Assembly: GCF_022532105.1 (NCBI RefSeq)
Contig: NZ_CP092832.1
Span: forward strand, 62,001-126,000
Direction of reading: 5' to 3'
Source of the DNA: Flavobacterium sp. HJ-32-4
GTDB lineage: Bacteria; Bacteroidota; Bacteroidia; Flavobacteriales; Flavobacteriaceae
Length of the DNA: 64,000 nt
In this document: positions 27,137-36,554 of the stretch, in pieces
Layout: every line of letters begins with the position of its first letter
Position numbering within the stretch: the first letter of the stretch is position 1
Notes under the pieces: generated by a model
Databases searched by the model: none
Seen by the model: the letters and a program-made list of their open reading frames with translations, nothing else
What the model was told of the DNA's origin: nothing
Made by a program: the position numbers and the translations under genes

Positions 27137-27672
27137 GTTGTTTCGATTCGGGATTTAATAAGTCGGGCAGGGTTTCCGCCGACGATACTGTATGCTGGAA
27201 ATTCTTTTGTCAGGACGGCACCTGCGGCAATGATGGTTCCCTTGCGAATGGTGATGCCGGGCATGATGTAAGCGCCGCTGCCGATCCAAACGTCGTCTTC
27301 GATGACGGTGGGGCCATACTTCCGGTAGCCTTGTTTGCGCATCGGGATGTCGGTGCGGGAAAACTCGTGGTTGGAACTGAAAATCGTCACGTTGAGTCCC
27401 ATCATCACATCCTTCCCAATGACGATATTATCCGGCACTTTGGCATTGATTCCAATACTGGAGTTGTCGCCGATGCAGATATTGCGTCCATTCCCAAAAC
27501 GGGCGCCCTGTCCTACATTCACATTCGTGCCGCATTCCTTAAACATCCGGCGCGCGGCGAGGTAGCGGATTTTCTCCGATAACGGTCCAAAAAAAGGCAC
27601 CGTCGAATGGGGCAACCCCCGAAGGAAGATGTAGTACGAGTAAAGGGCAAGATTTCGAATGATCTTTTTCAT
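27133..27672 (-). CDS. Hexapeptide-repeat O-acetyltransferase (CatB/MaoC-WcaF type)
   Basis: The 179-residue left-handed beta-helix protein has repeats running from NVGQGARFG to VIEDDVWIGSGAYIMPGI, and a C-terminal IVGGNPARLIKSRI typical of sugar O-acetyltransferases. His in SSNHEF is in the catalytic place. I use ATG 27672; the longer frame starts at TTG. It probably adds acetyl groups to the polysaccharide repeat. It overlaps the deacetylase-like gene by 4 bases. Confidence 0.88.
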   Translation of the reverse strand: MKKIIRNLALYSYYIFLRGLPHSTVPFFGPLSEKIRYLAARRMFKECGTNVNVGQGARFGNGRNICIGDNSSIGINAKVPDNIVIGKDVMMGLNVTIFSSNHEFSRTDIPMRKQGYRKYGPTVIEDDVWIGSGAYIMPGITIRKGTIIAAGAVLTKEFPAYSIVGGNPARLIKSRIETT

Positions 27673-27681
27673 ATCGTTCAA

Positions 27682-28914
27682 TTAAGAACCTCCGATCGGA
27701 ACCGGACCGGAGAAGTGGTTCAAAAGTACGGTGAAAGGATATAAAAGCCACGTGTTAATGTAGCCTTCAAGCATCTTAATCGTTACCAATTTGTAAAAAA
27801 TGAAAGCTGCGGCAGTCACGTAGAACAGCACGGTAGTGGGCCTCCGTGGATTGGTTGCGAAGAGGTAAAACAACAGCATTATCATCAGCCCCATGAGGAT
27901 ATTCCGGAAACGGTCACCGAACGACGGTACGTTGATGGTAAATGCGTTGATCGCCCATAGCAACAAGATAAAGAAATACATGTTGTGTGCTTTCTCGTCG
28001 AAATCGAACGCCCGTTTGAACCTTGAAAAGAGAAGGGTGGCCACTAAACTGTAGAATAAAAGTGGCGTACGAAGTTCGACGAACCATTGGCGCGTCCGTT
28101 CCATCTGGCCTTCGATGTAGTGGTCGGTCGTGTAGGCAGAGAAGTGGTCTTCAAAGTCCCCCCCGATACGCGACAGGTAGTCATTTACCACCGCTATACC
28201 CGTTTCGGAAAAGATCGTACCGGCAATGATGAGCACAAATAATACATATTCGGCACGTTTGATACGGAATACAGGCTTCAACACATTGAAGAGCACGCCC
28301 AGGATATTCAGGAAGAGAAAGGCCTGGTGGATGAAAATGGTCGAAAACAGCAGCCAGTGGTACTTCAGCTTGCGCTCGGCGACGATTTTATAGTAGGCAT
28401 AGGTGAACACCCAATACGCCAGGTAAAAGCGCCCGTTGATGACGCGGAAGAAGATGACATAAATGCCAAAAAAAACGAGGAACACGAGTGCCTTGAAATT
28501 CCGTTCTTCCTGGTTGTGCTCATCGTATACCTTCAATAACGTCAGGATGATGGCGCGCCATACTATAAAATAGACTGCTGCGGTTACACAGTAGCAGACG
28601 GCAACGTCTGTGGTGAAGCGGCTAACCAGAAACACGTTGAGGTTGAAGAAAATCTCGAGTCCGCTAATGCCACTGAGCGCGATTCCGCCCATAAACTCAT
28701 TGAAAAACTGCATCCCTGTCACACCGCGAAGGTGATCCATACGGGCCTGGTAGAGTGCGATGTCGCCCTCGTCGTACGGCACGATTATGTAGGCCCCCAA
28801 CATAATGAAGGCAAAAATCACGACCTGGTATTGCCACTGCCGGATTTTACGCGCGGCTACAACCGTCGAAAGCAACGGAAACGCGAAAAAGAAAAGAAGT
28901 AGCAGTACAAGCAT
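27682..28914 (-). CDS. EpsG-family polysaccharide polymerase (Wzy-like)
   Basis: The 410-residue integral membrane protein has about ten hydrophobic helices and the early motif YIIVPYDEGDIALYQ seen in EpsG/Wzy-type polymerases, followed by a long loop with an R-rich segment (SRIGGDFEDHF). It should join lipid-linked repeat units in the periplasm. It is the only polymerase candidate in the locus and matches the flippase at 30965, giving a Wzx/Wzy pathway. Confidence 0.82.
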   Translation of the reverse strand: MLVLLLLFFFAFPLLSTVVAARKIRQWQYQVVIFAFIMLGAYIIVPYDEGDIALYQARMDHLRGVTGMQFFNEFMGGIALSGISGLEIFFNLNVFLVSRFTTDVAVCYCVTAAVYFIVWRAIILTLLKVYDEHNQEERNFKALVFLVFFGIYVIFFRVINGRFYLAYWVFTYAYYKIVAERKLKYHWLLFSTIFIHQAFLFLNILGVLFNVLKPVFRIKRAEYVLFVLIIAGTIFSETGIAVVNDYLSRIGGDFEDHFSAYTTDHYIEGQMERTRQWFVELRTPLLFYSLVATLLFSRFKRAFDFDEKAHNMYFFILLLWAINAFTINVPSFGDRFRNILMGLMIMLLFYLFATNPRRPTTVLFYVTAAAFIFYKLVTIKMLEGYINTWLLYPFTVLLNHFSGPVPIGGS

Positions 28915-28917
28915 CGG

Positions 28918-30114
28918 TTATGGTTGCGGTACCCGTTTGGCGAGTATGCGATAAGAATTCAAGTAATATACGATAGGAAGAAGGTTTTTCCAAACCAATC
29001 CTCGTGGCGATTTCTCCATCTCCCGATGGTAGATCGACCAGTATTTTTCTTTGATGGCATCGGTGATGAGGAAGTGTTCTTCTGCCATTTTCCGCGCGAA
29101 TTGCCTGGCTTCCGCCAGAAAATCAGGATCGTTCACCAATTTTGACGCGGTCGCCACGATAGCCTCTTCCGTTTTGCCTTCGACCTTACCCCGCGGCGAA
29201 AAATTCCGTTCGAACAGCGCCGGAAGCGTTTCCGCATCAATCAAAACAGGCAACACCATATCACTCAGCGGTGCGAATACCGGGAGTCGGGCTGACATGG
29301 CTTCCATGGTGCCCCTACCGGTGCCAATCACCGCATCGGCTGCATACAGGAAGCGCGAGGCTTCCCTGGTATACTCAGGTGTGTTGTATAATTCGAGGGT
29401 TACATTCGCGTCCTGGGCGGCTTTGCGAATCGTCTCTACATACGATTCTTCTTCCACCACCCCGATTACGATGAATTTTACCTTTCGATTGGTTTCAAGT
29501 CGTCGTATCAGTTCGATACCCTGTAAAATCGAGCCGCTGTACGATTTGCCGATACGGGCCGTCCTCATGAACGTGAACGTGTCGGGATCTTTCTTCAGGA
29601 GGGCTTCCAGTGCCTTTGTATCATGCTCACGCTCAAATACCCGATTGGGAATCAGGTGCAGGTCAGACTGGGCAAAACGCGGGTTCTTCTGGAAGGACGC
29701 CAGGTTTTCACGACTGAACAAAATCACCGTACGCAGCACCTGGGCTACGGAAAAACGTTCATTGGCGCCCCCGCATCGGGTGTGGATGATACGGGTGTTG
29801 CGGAAAATCGGAAGCATCATCATCAGCAGCGCGGTTCCGCCGTCGTAGCAATGAACGACATCCGGACGCGTTCCTTTCAAAATCTTACGCAGCTTGCGGT
29901 CTAGTGAAAGAAAGGCGTACCATTTGAATTCGAGGTTGCCGAGGAACCGCGGGTGGTCTTTCAAAATCGGACTCGTCACGTTCCCGATCGATACAATATC
30001 GATGTCAATGTCTTTATAGCCGTGAAGCGCGCGGGTAATATTGTTCAGCGAATGAAAATGTCCGCCCGAGCCTTTCCCGAAACCGCTAAGCATACAGAGT
30101 ACCTTCATAGCCAT
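28918..30114 (-). CDS. Glycosyltransferase family 4-like
   Basis: The 398-residue GT-B protein starts MAMKVLCMLSGFGKGSGGHFHSL, with a Gly-rich first loop, DVVHCYDGGTA, and the C-terminal pattern IGTGRGTMEAMSARLPVFAP in the donor-binding region. The E-x7-E of GT4 is weak (TMEAMSA), so its exact family is less sure than the other two GT4 genes. Its start overlaps the MurB-like stop by one base. Confidence 0.78.
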   Translation of the reverse strand: MAMKVLCMLSGFGKGSGGHFHSLNNITRALHGYKDIDIDIVSIGNVTSPILKDHPRFLGNLEFKWYAFLSLDRKLRKILKGTRPDVVHCYDGGTALLMMMLPIFRNTRIIHTRCGGANERFSVAQVLRTVILFSRENLASFQKNPRFAQSDLHLIPNRVFEREHDTKALEALLKKDPDTFTFMRTARIGKSYSGSILQGIELIRRLETNRKVKFIVIGVVEEESYVETIRKAAQDANVTLELYNTPEYTREASRFLYAADAVIGTGRGTMEAMSARLPVFAPLSDMVLPVLIDAETLPALFERNFSPRGKVEGKTEEAIVATASKLVNDPDFLAEARQFARKMAEEHFLITDAIKEKYWSIYHREMEKSPRGLVWKNLLPIVYYLNSYRILAKRVPQP

Positions 30115-30968
30115 CAGATAATGCGTTGTTCTACTTCGAGGTCGACGCCAAATTTGTCTAATACACGGGCCTTTACTTCTTTAATGATCGCGATGATATC
30201 GGCTCCTGTGGCGTTTCCGACATTGATGATGAAACCACTGTGTTTTTCCGACACCTCGGCGCCGCCGATGCGAAAACCTTTCAATCCGAGTTCATCGATC
30301 ATCGGGCCTACGAAACGACCCGGAGGACGTTTGAACACGCTGCCGCAATTCGGGTAGGTCCGCGGTTGCTTGGCCCATCGTTTTTCCTTTATATCTTCCA
30401 TCTTGTCGCGGATCGCCTGCGGGTCGCCTTTTGCCAGACGCAATTCGGCTTCAAGCACGACGGTATCGCGATTGTCCTGAAAATAGCTGTTGCGGTAGAT
30501 GAAGCCCATGTCCTCCTTTTGCATCGTACGGATGGTTTGGGACGGGATGTGGAAGTAGGTGACGTTCACCAGAACATCCTTGATTTCTTCGCCACTGGCG
30601 CCTGCATTCATGGCAACGGCACCGCCCAATGAACTGGGAATATCCCAAAACACTTCCATTCCGGTGAGGCTATGGTCGCGGGCCAGTTCACTGATGCGCT
30701 CGAGTGTGGCACCGGCCTCGGCTTTTATGGTTTCGCCTTCGATGTTGATGGCATCGAAATTGCCGTTGAACACCACGAACTCGTCGTCATATACTGATTT
30801 GGAGAGCAATAAGTTATGACCACTTCCGATTACAATCCGCTGGGGCTGACCTTCTCCGAACAGTGAGGCCACGTCGGCGCCCGATTGCGGGAAATAGGCC
30901 CGTCGGCACACGGCCTTCACGCGGTAGGCGTTGTATTCGGTAAGGTCGAAATTGTCTTTTACAATCAT
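30114..30968 (-). CDS. MurB-like UDP-N-acetylenolpyruvoylglucosamine reductase in capsule locus
   Basis: MurB reduces the enolpyruvyl ether made by MurA to a lactyl ether, giving UDP-MurNAc. The 284-residue protein has the FAD loop IGSGHNLLLS (~47-56), IPSSLGGAVAMNAGA (~110-124), Tyr158-Arg159 in FIYRNSYF, Ser210 in NCGSVFKRP and Glu280 in EVEQR. The residues for catalysis are all kept, so it looks active. It is short compared with the ~330-residue housekeeping MurB expected in Flavobacteria. Its partner murA lies two genes upstream in the same operon. Confidence 0.88.
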   Translation of the reverse strand: MIVKDNFDLTEYNAYRVKAVCRRAYFPQSGADVASLFGEGQPQRIVIGSGHNLLLSKSVYDDEFVVFNGNFDAINIEGETIKAEAGATLERISELARDHSLTGMEVFWDIPSSLGGAVAMNAGASGEEIKDVLVNVTYFHIPSQTIRTMQKEDMGFIYRNSYFQDNRDTVVLEAELRLAKGDPQAIRDKMEDIKEKRWAKQPRTYPNCGSVFKRPPGRFVGPMIDELGLKGFRIGGAEVSEKHSGFIINVGNATGADIIAIIKEVKARVLDKFGVDLEVEQRII

Positions 30969-32257
30969 TTCTTTCTTTTATTGAGCAACTGGCCAAAAAT
31001 GGCAAAGTCGCTTTTTTTGTAGGTAAGGATGGTCTTTACAGGGACATTGACCGTTTTGCTATAGAAATGCAGGAACAGCAATGCCAGGATCGAGTAACTG
31101 ATCGTCGATGAGATCGCCGCCCCGACGGCACCATACCGCGGAATCAGGTAGAGGTTACACAGGACGTTGATGACCAACCCCGGCACCATCGCCCAAAGCG
31201 ACGTACTCGGACGACCTTTTCCGGCCAAATCCATGTTCATTACTTTGAAAATGGTCAGCAAGAGCACGCCGGGCGCCAACAGGCGAAGAACGGGTGCACT
31301 TCCGGCGAACTGTGGACCGAACAACAGCGAGACGATCAGATCGGAAAACACTACCAATATCAAGGCCGCGAAGCCTATGAAGATGAACGACAAGCGAAGC
31401 AACTGTGCGACTTTTAATGAAAAGCCCGCATCGTTCTTTGAAACGGCGCTTCGTACGAATACGATGGTACTGAGCAGCATCGGAATCTGCCAAAGTGCCT
31501 GGATGAAATTCGCGCCCTTGGTATAGATCCCCAATTCCTGTTTGGTGCCAAGCCGCTCCAGCATGATGACGTCGAACCGATAGTTGAGGTTGATCACGAA
31601 AAGGGCGATGGCGTAGGTGAGTCCGAGTCGCAACAGTCCTTTTACAATTACCCAATTGACATCGAGGCTGATCGCATCGACAAGCTTGTTCTTTGGAATC
31701 AGCAGGGCGAACATAAACAAAGGTCCTCCGATCATGGCGATCAGGTAGCCCATGATGCCCATATGGAACACGATGAGCAATACGGCCGTCAGCAACAACG
31801 TGATGACACCGGGCACCCAGTTGATCCGGTTGAACTTGGCAATTTCATTCTTGCCGAGAAAGAAACCGGCATTATAGGTCGTAAACAGCGTAAACGGAAT
31901 TTGCAGCAGGGCCATGATGACGTAAAGCGTATTATCGCCCGAGCTGGTAAAAAACGTAATCAGCAGGTAACAGGTGACAAGGGAAAAGAGCGAACTGAAG
32001 ATCCAGATCTGGGCGACCGCCTTTTTGATATCCCGCTCATCGTAGACCCCTTTTCCCATAAAGTACGTCGTCGATTGCTGGATGCCGAGCGAGCCGATAC
32101 TGATGAAAAGACCCGGGTAGACCAGCAGGGAGGCGATGATACCGTTTTTCTCAGGATCCATCCAACGGGCGGTCACGATGGTCGTCAAGATGCCTGAAAA
32201 GAGCACGACGCCTCGCGACACTCCGACCTGGAAGAGATCCTTTAAAAATGCTTTCAT
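30965..32257 (-). CDS. wzx: Oligosaccharide flippase, Wzx-like
   Basis: The 430-residue MATE/MOP-type membrane protein has about twelve helices and starts MKAFLKDLFQVGVSRGVVLFSGILTTIVTARW with the usual polysaccharide synthesis pattern. It should flip lipid-linked repeat units across the inner membrane. ATGA overlaps link it to the MurB-like gene and the upstream acetyltransferase gene. Together with the EpsG-like polymerase it defines the locus as Wzx/Wzy dependent. Confidence 0.9.
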   Translation of the reverse strand: MKAFLKDLFQVGVSRGVVLFSGILTTIVTARWMDPEKNGIIASLLVYPGLFISIGSLGIQQSTTYFMGKGVYDERDIKKAVAQIWIFSSLFSLVTCYLLITFFTSSGDNTLYVIMALLQIPFTLFTTYNAGFFLGKNEIAKFNRINWVPGVITLLLTAVLLIVFHMGIMGYLIAMIGGPLFMFALLIPKNKLVDAISLDVNWVIVKGLLRLGLTYAIALFVINLNYRFDVIMLERLGTKQELGIYTKGANFIQALWQIPMLLSTIVFVRSAVSKNDAGFSLKVAQLLRLSFIFIGFAALILVVFSDLIVSLLFGPQFAGSAPVLRLLAPGVLLLTIFKVMNMDLAGKGRPSTSLWAMVPGLVINVLCNLYLIPRYGAVGAAISSTISYSILALLFLHFYSKTVNVPVKTILTYKKSDFAIFGQLLNKRKK

Positions 32258-32778
32258 TTCTTCTTATTAATAATCTTACACGGTATACCCGCTGCGATGC
32301 AGTCGTCGGGCACATCGATATTTACCACGGCATTTGCAGCTACTACCGCGTCCTTCCCTACTGTAATCCCTCCGATGATGATCGCGCCGGCATACAGTCG
32401 GGCTCCGTCACCGATGGTGGGATAATCTTTATCACCGTCGCGTCCGTGGCTGCCGAGTGTAACATTCTGCCAAATCCGGACGTTATTGCCAATTACGGAA
32501 TGGGTGCCGACTACGATTCCTATGGGATGAAGGAATTTCACGCCCGTCCCGATCTTCGCGGAGTAGGCGATATCGCAACTCCATCGGTACATCTGCCGGT
32601 TCTTCAACCAGCGGCTGTAGAGGCGTAGCAGCGGATTCGGACTTCTGCGGAACCGTTGACCCAACCGGATATTGACCATGATCTTGAAGGGTTGGTCAAA
32701 CAGCAGGCTCAGTATAAGTCCGCTGAACGTCCTTCTGCCGCGTGGCAATTCGTTCCAGATGGTTTTCAGTATCCCCAT
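32254..32778 (-). CDS. Serine acetyltransferase-like hexapeptide protein
   Basis: The 174-residue protein starts MGILKTIWNELPRG. A short N-terminal helix region is followed by left-handed beta-helix repeats with WSCDIAYSAKIGTG, HPIGIVVGTHSVIGNN and a GSHGRDGDKDYPTIGDGA segment, like the CysE/serine acetyltransferase family found in capsule loci. There it more likely acetylates a sugar. The ATG at 32778 shares one base with the murA stop (TAATG); the longer frame to 32841 runs back into murA. Confidence 0.85.
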   Translation of the reverse strand: MGILKTIWNELPRGRRTFSGLILSLLFDQPFKIMVNIRLGQRFRRSPNPLLRLYSRWLKNRQMYRWSCDIAYSAKIGTGVKFLHPIGIVVGTHSVIGNNVRIWQNVTLGSHGRDGDKDYPTIGDGARLYAGAIIIGGITVGKDAVVAANAVVNIDVPDDCIAAGIPCKIINKKK

Positions 32779-34016
32779 TATCGTACAATCAGCGCATCGA
32801 GTTTTTGTTGCAGGTTTTCGTAGCCACGTCCTATCTGCCACGCGTTTTCGATCGTTGTCGTTCCTTCGGCCGTGAGTCCTGCCAACAGGAGGGAGATTCC
32901 CGCACGCAGGTCAAGCGCATTCACGCGGGCGCCCTGCAGCGGTGTTCCGCCATCGATGACGAGCATGTCGCCTTCCACGCGGTATTTCATTCCCATCTTC
33001 GCCAATTCCTCGGCATAGCCGTAACGGCCCGGGAAACGAAGGTCTACGATTTTTGATTCGCCACGTGACATCGCTCCGTATACGGCGAAAAGCGGTTGCA
33101 TATCCGAGTTGATACCTGGGTACGGACCCGTGCTGATTTCGACGGGATAAGCGCTTCCGCCGCGTACGATCAGGCTGTCGGATCCGCGGAAAAACTTCAT
33201 GCCGCTTTCCCGAAGGTAGACCATTGGAACTTCAAGGTGTTCAAAAGGGAAGTTCTTTATTTCCACTTCCCCACCTGTGATGACCGATCCGATCGCCCAG
33301 GTAAGGGCTTCCATATTATCCGGAATGACGGAATGGCGCACCGACGTCAACTTCTCAACGCCTTCTATGACGATGCATTTTTGTCCGAAGACTTCAATCT
33401 TCGCACCCATTTTGCCCATCATGTCGATCAAATCCATGATTTCAGGACGGATGTGCGGATTCCAGAGTGTCGTGGTTCCTTTTGCCAGACTCGCCGCGAT
33501 GATGGAGTTCTCGGTCGCGCCGGTTGAGCGCATCGGAAGTACGATATCGGCACCTTTGAGTCGGCCTTCCGACTTGGCACACAGATAGCCGTCTTCTTCC
33601 CAAACGCGGGCACCCAGGTTTTCGAGCAGCATCACGTGGAGGTCGTATTTACGCTCACCCAGCTTACATCCACCTGGCAGCGGCACACGACCTTCGCCGA
33701 AGCGGGTGGTCAGGGCCCCGAGAATCAGGAGTGTATTGCGGATCGAGCGTTCGTTCCATACGAGTATATTCTTCGGATTCGCGGTTTCGGTGATCTTCAC
33801 ATAGTCGCCGTGGCTCGCATACTCCTTCCCCAACACCTTCAACATGTCAAGGTGTACCTGGACGTCGAGAAGTCCGTTCGGAAAGTTGTAGAGTTCAACA
33901 TCGCCGTCTGTCAATAACGACGCGGCCAGTAGCCGGAGTGAACTGTTTTTTGCACCACTGACGGTTACCTCGCCTACGAGTTTTCCTTTACTGACATTCA
34001 TTACCTGGTCCGACAT
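32778..34016 (-). CDS. MurA-like UDP-GlcNAc 1-carboxyvinyltransferase in capsule locus
   Basis: MurA moves enolpyruvate from PEP to the 3-OH of UDP-GlcNAc. The 412-residue protein is an EPSP-synthase-fold enzyme with the Lys of SGAKNSS (~20-26) and the catalytic Cys117 in LPGGCKLGERKYDLH, matching the E. coli loop with Cys115. It is therefore likely active. It is a little shorter than usual (about 435 in relatives). Its place in a polysaccharide operon with a MurB homologue is unusual and suggests capsule use. Confidence 0.9.
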   Translation of the reverse strand: MSDQVMNVSKGKLVGEVTVSGAKNSSLRLLAASLLTDGDVELYNFPNGLLDVQVHLDMLKVLGKEYASHGDYVKITETANPKNILVWNERSIRNTLLILGALTTRFGEGRVPLPGGCKLGERKYDLHVMLLENLGARVWEEDGYLCAKSEGRLKGADIVLPMRSTGATENSIIAASLAKGTTTLWNPHIRPEIMDLIDMMGKMGAKIEVFGQKCIVIEGVEKLTSVRHSVIPDNMEALTWAIGSVITGGEVEIKNFPFEHLEVPMVYLRESGMKFFRGSDSLIVRGGSAYPVEISTGPYPGINSDMQPLFAVYGAMSRGESKIVDLRFPGRYGYAEELAKMGMKYRVEGDMLVIDGGTPLQGARVNALDLRAGISLLLAGLTAEGTTTIENAWQIGRGYENLQQKLDALIVR

Positions 34017-34028
34017 ACTAATTTGCTT

Positions 34029-35096
34029 TTATTTACTTCTTTTTTCTACTTCGCCGGCTTTGGTATCCGACAAGAACGACTGACAAAAATACCGTACATA
34101 CAATTGCGCGCCTTTCTCGCTGAGGTGGTGCGCATCGAATGACGTGCGGGCTTCCCAAAGATCAGGGTACCGGGCCGGATCGACCAACATGATCATCCGA
34201 TCGCCCAGGGCCTTTTTCAACGGTATAAGACTGCGATAGGATTCCGACCGCGGGTGTACGACAAATCGCAGTTCGATTCCTTTTTTCTTCGACAATGCCG
34301 CGAGCTCCTCGAGTTTGGCGAGGTGTGCTTTGTTGAGTGTTTTGGGTTTATAGCCTGCGAATTCTTTGGCTACTTTTTCTTTCAGGGTCGTCAGCTCAAG
34401 CGTATCGGCCTCAAACGCCTTGCGAAGCGCCACCAGTTTCTCATGTTGGTCAGGGTCGTGTGTACGTTCCGTTTCTTCCTCCTGCCCGATGTAGCCGTCG
34501 TGGTTAGGGCCTATCCAAATGTCGGCATCGGCATCATCGCGTACGAGCGGTGGCAGGTAATTGAATCCGAAATACTTGATAGCCGTGGCAATCGGGAAAT
34601 AGGCGTAGGTGAGTTTGCTTTTGAAACTCATGCCTTCTCCTTCGATGTGGTCGTAGAGTGCATTTCCGTTCTTCAGGCTGACCCAATAGGAACTTTTGCG
34701 CGCGAAGAGGTTATTCCGCGTAAGCGGACTCATCGTATTGACTTCGAGAAAGGCATACCGAACCGGACTTGAACCCGGCTGGTAGTTATCGAGGAAAAAC
34801 TCGTATTGCGCGTAGGTTTCGTAGGACTTGTTGGCGGGTGTGCCGAAGTTGAAACTGTGCGTCTCAAGTCCCGCCGCGCGATTGATTGAATCGAAGTTCG
34901 CCGGATTGAGGTGGCGGAGCGTCCGGCTGGTGCCAAAAAACACCGTGTTGTAGTCGTTCTTGTGGGATTGGAAATAATCGTATCGCACGGCAAAACGGTC
35001 ATCCTGCACCTCTTCTGGCAACACCAAGTTGAGGATCAGGTTCATCAGCAGGACGAACACCACAAAGCCTATCGTTTTTTTAAATAGCTTCCTCAT
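34029..35096 (-). CDS. SGNH-like partner of the MBOAT O-acyltransferase
   Basis: The ~355-residue protein has an N-terminal membrane anchor (MRKLFKKTIGFVVFVLLMN) and a periplasmic domain. An SGNH-type block I, FFGTSRTLRHLNP, is near 53-65, and a C-terminal Asp..His block (SFDAHHLSEKG) near 330. I use ATG 35096 because the stop of the MBOAT gene is at 35101; the longer frame runs into it. Alginate-type systems pair AlgI (MBOAT) with such AlgJ/AlgX proteins, so a role in O-acetylating the polysaccharide in the periplasm is likely. Confidence 0.75.
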   Translation of the reverse strand: MRKLFKKTIGFVVFVLLMNLILNLVLPEEVQDDRFAVRYDYFQSHKNDYNTVFFGTSRTLRHLNPANFDSINRAAGLETHSFNFGTPANKSYETYAQYEFFLDNYQPGSSPVRYAFLEVNTMSPLTRNNLFARKSSYWVSLKNGNALYDHIEGEGMSFKSKLTYAYFPIATAIKYFGFNYLPPLVRDDADADIWIGPNHDGYIGQEEETERTHDPDQHEKLVALRKAFEADTLELTTLKEKVAKEFAGYKPKTLNKAHLAKLEELAALSKKKGIELRFVVHPRSESYRSLIPLKKALGDRMIMLVDPARYPDLWEARTSFDAHHLSEKGAQLYVRYFCQSFLSDTKAGEVEKRSK

Positions 35097-35100
35097 CGCG

Positions 35101-36537
35101 TTAGAATTGGAAATAGATAAACTCCTGTTCATTGCTGCCAAACGCAAACACCATCGCCAACAGCACGAAATAGAACGTCCACCGGAGTGGCGTCGCCGTC
35201 TTCAATGCAAAGCGTTCGAGCGCGTAGTTGTTTTCGCGTCCGAGCCATTCGATGACCACGAAAGCCGCTATCAGGGCAAACAACGCAGCGGATGTATGGG
35301 TCGGTACGGTAAACAACGAGGCGGAAAAAATGCCTTTTATGTACGAGAACGCGTGTGAGAGTGATTCTGCACGGAAGAAAATCCAGGCGAAAACTGCCAG
35401 TGCAAACGTGGTAATCAACTGGAAGGTCTCACGCAGCGACGGCAGCAGGCGCCCTTTCGCCACGATCTCGATATTGTTTCGATTCGTTTTTCGGATGATC
35501 GACGGCATGATGAACAAGGCGTTCAGGCCACCCCATACGATAAACGTCCAGTTGGCACCATGCCAGAAGCCGCTTACCAGAAAGATGATGAAGGTGTTCC
35601 GGATGCGCATCCAGTTACCTCCCTTACTACCTCCTAAAGGAATGTATAGGTAATCTTTGAACCAGCTTGAGAGCGAGATGTGCCAACGTCTCCAGAACTC
35701 CGCGATATCCCTTGAGAAATACGGGAAGTTGAAGTTCTTCAAAAGTTCGAATCCGAGCAGGCGGGCGCTTCCCAACGCAATATCCGAGTAGCCTGAAAAG
35801 TCGCCATAGATCTGGAAGGTGAAAAATAACGCACCCAGTACCAGGTCACTTCCGGACTGGTGGGCACTGTCATTGAAAATGATATTCGCGAAATGCGCAC
35901 AACTGTCGGCAATCACGATTTTTTTGAAAAGACCCCATAAAATCTGCCGTAATCCATCCACCATCTTCTCATATTGGAAGACCCGCGGCTTTTCGATCTG
36001 GGGCAGGAGGTGCGTGGCGCGTTCGATGGGACCTGCTACCAAAAGCGGAAAGAAGCTCACGAACAGCGTATAGTTCACCAGGTTTCGCGTGGGTTTTATC
36101 CGATCATTGTAGATGTCGAATACGTAGGACAGTCCGTGAAAGGTATAAAAGGAAATACCCACTGGCAGGATAATCTTCAGTATGAAAAGGTCGGGCTTAT
36201 AGCCGAACTTCTCCATGAGATCCGCGAACGACGAAACAAAGAAATTGTAGTATTTGAAGAAGCCCAGGAAGCCCAGGTTGATGCCCACACTGATGATCAG
36301 CCACATTCGCTTGATGGCTTTCGTCTGCGATCTGTGCACCATGATACCCGAGTAAAAGTCGAGCAGGGTCGAAAACCCGAGAAGGAAAAGAAAACGCCAA
36401 TCCCAGAATCCGTAAAAGATGTAGCTGGCGACCAGCAACATGATATTCTGCCACGTCAGTGACTTTTTGGTGACGAACCAATACAGCCAAAAGACGACGG
36501 GCAGGAATAACGCATACGAGATGGAGTTAAATAACAT
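35101..36537 (-). CDS. MBOAT-family O-acyltransferase (AlgI-like)
   Basis: The 478-residue membrane protein has about ten helices and the AlgI/DltB motifs FWRRWHISLSSWFKDYLYIPLGGS and SGFWHGANWTF (catalytic His near 324). It should carry acetyl groups across the inner membrane for transfer to a polysaccharide. The downstream gene encodes its SGNH-like periplasmic partner. Start ATG 36537 gives a normal N-terminus (MLFNSISYALFLPVVFW). Confidence 0.92.
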   Translation of the reverse strand: MLFNSISYALFLPVVFWLYWFVTKKSLTWQNIMLLVASYIFYGFWDWRFLFLLGFSTLLDFYSGIMVHRSQTKAIKRMWLIISVGINLGFLGFFKYYNFFVSSFADLMEKFGYKPDLFILKIILPVGISFYTFHGLSYVFDIYNDRIKPTRNLVNYTLFVSFFPLLVAGPIERATHLLPQIEKPRVFQYEKMVDGLRQILWGLFKKIVIADSCAHFANIIFNDSAHQSGSDLVLGALFFTFQIYGDFSGYSDIALGSARLLGFELLKNFNFPYFSRDIAEFWRRWHISLSSWFKDYLYIPLGGSKGGNWMRIRNTFIIFLVSGFWHGANWTFIVWGGLNALFIMPSIIRKTNRNNIEIVAKGRLLPSLRETFQLITTFALAVFAWIFFRAESLSHAFSYIKGIFSASLFTVPTHTSAALFALIAAFVVIEWLGRENNYALERFALKTATPLRWTFYFVLLAMVFAFGSNEQEFIYFQF

Positions 36538-36554
36538 GGACCGTTTTTAGTTTA

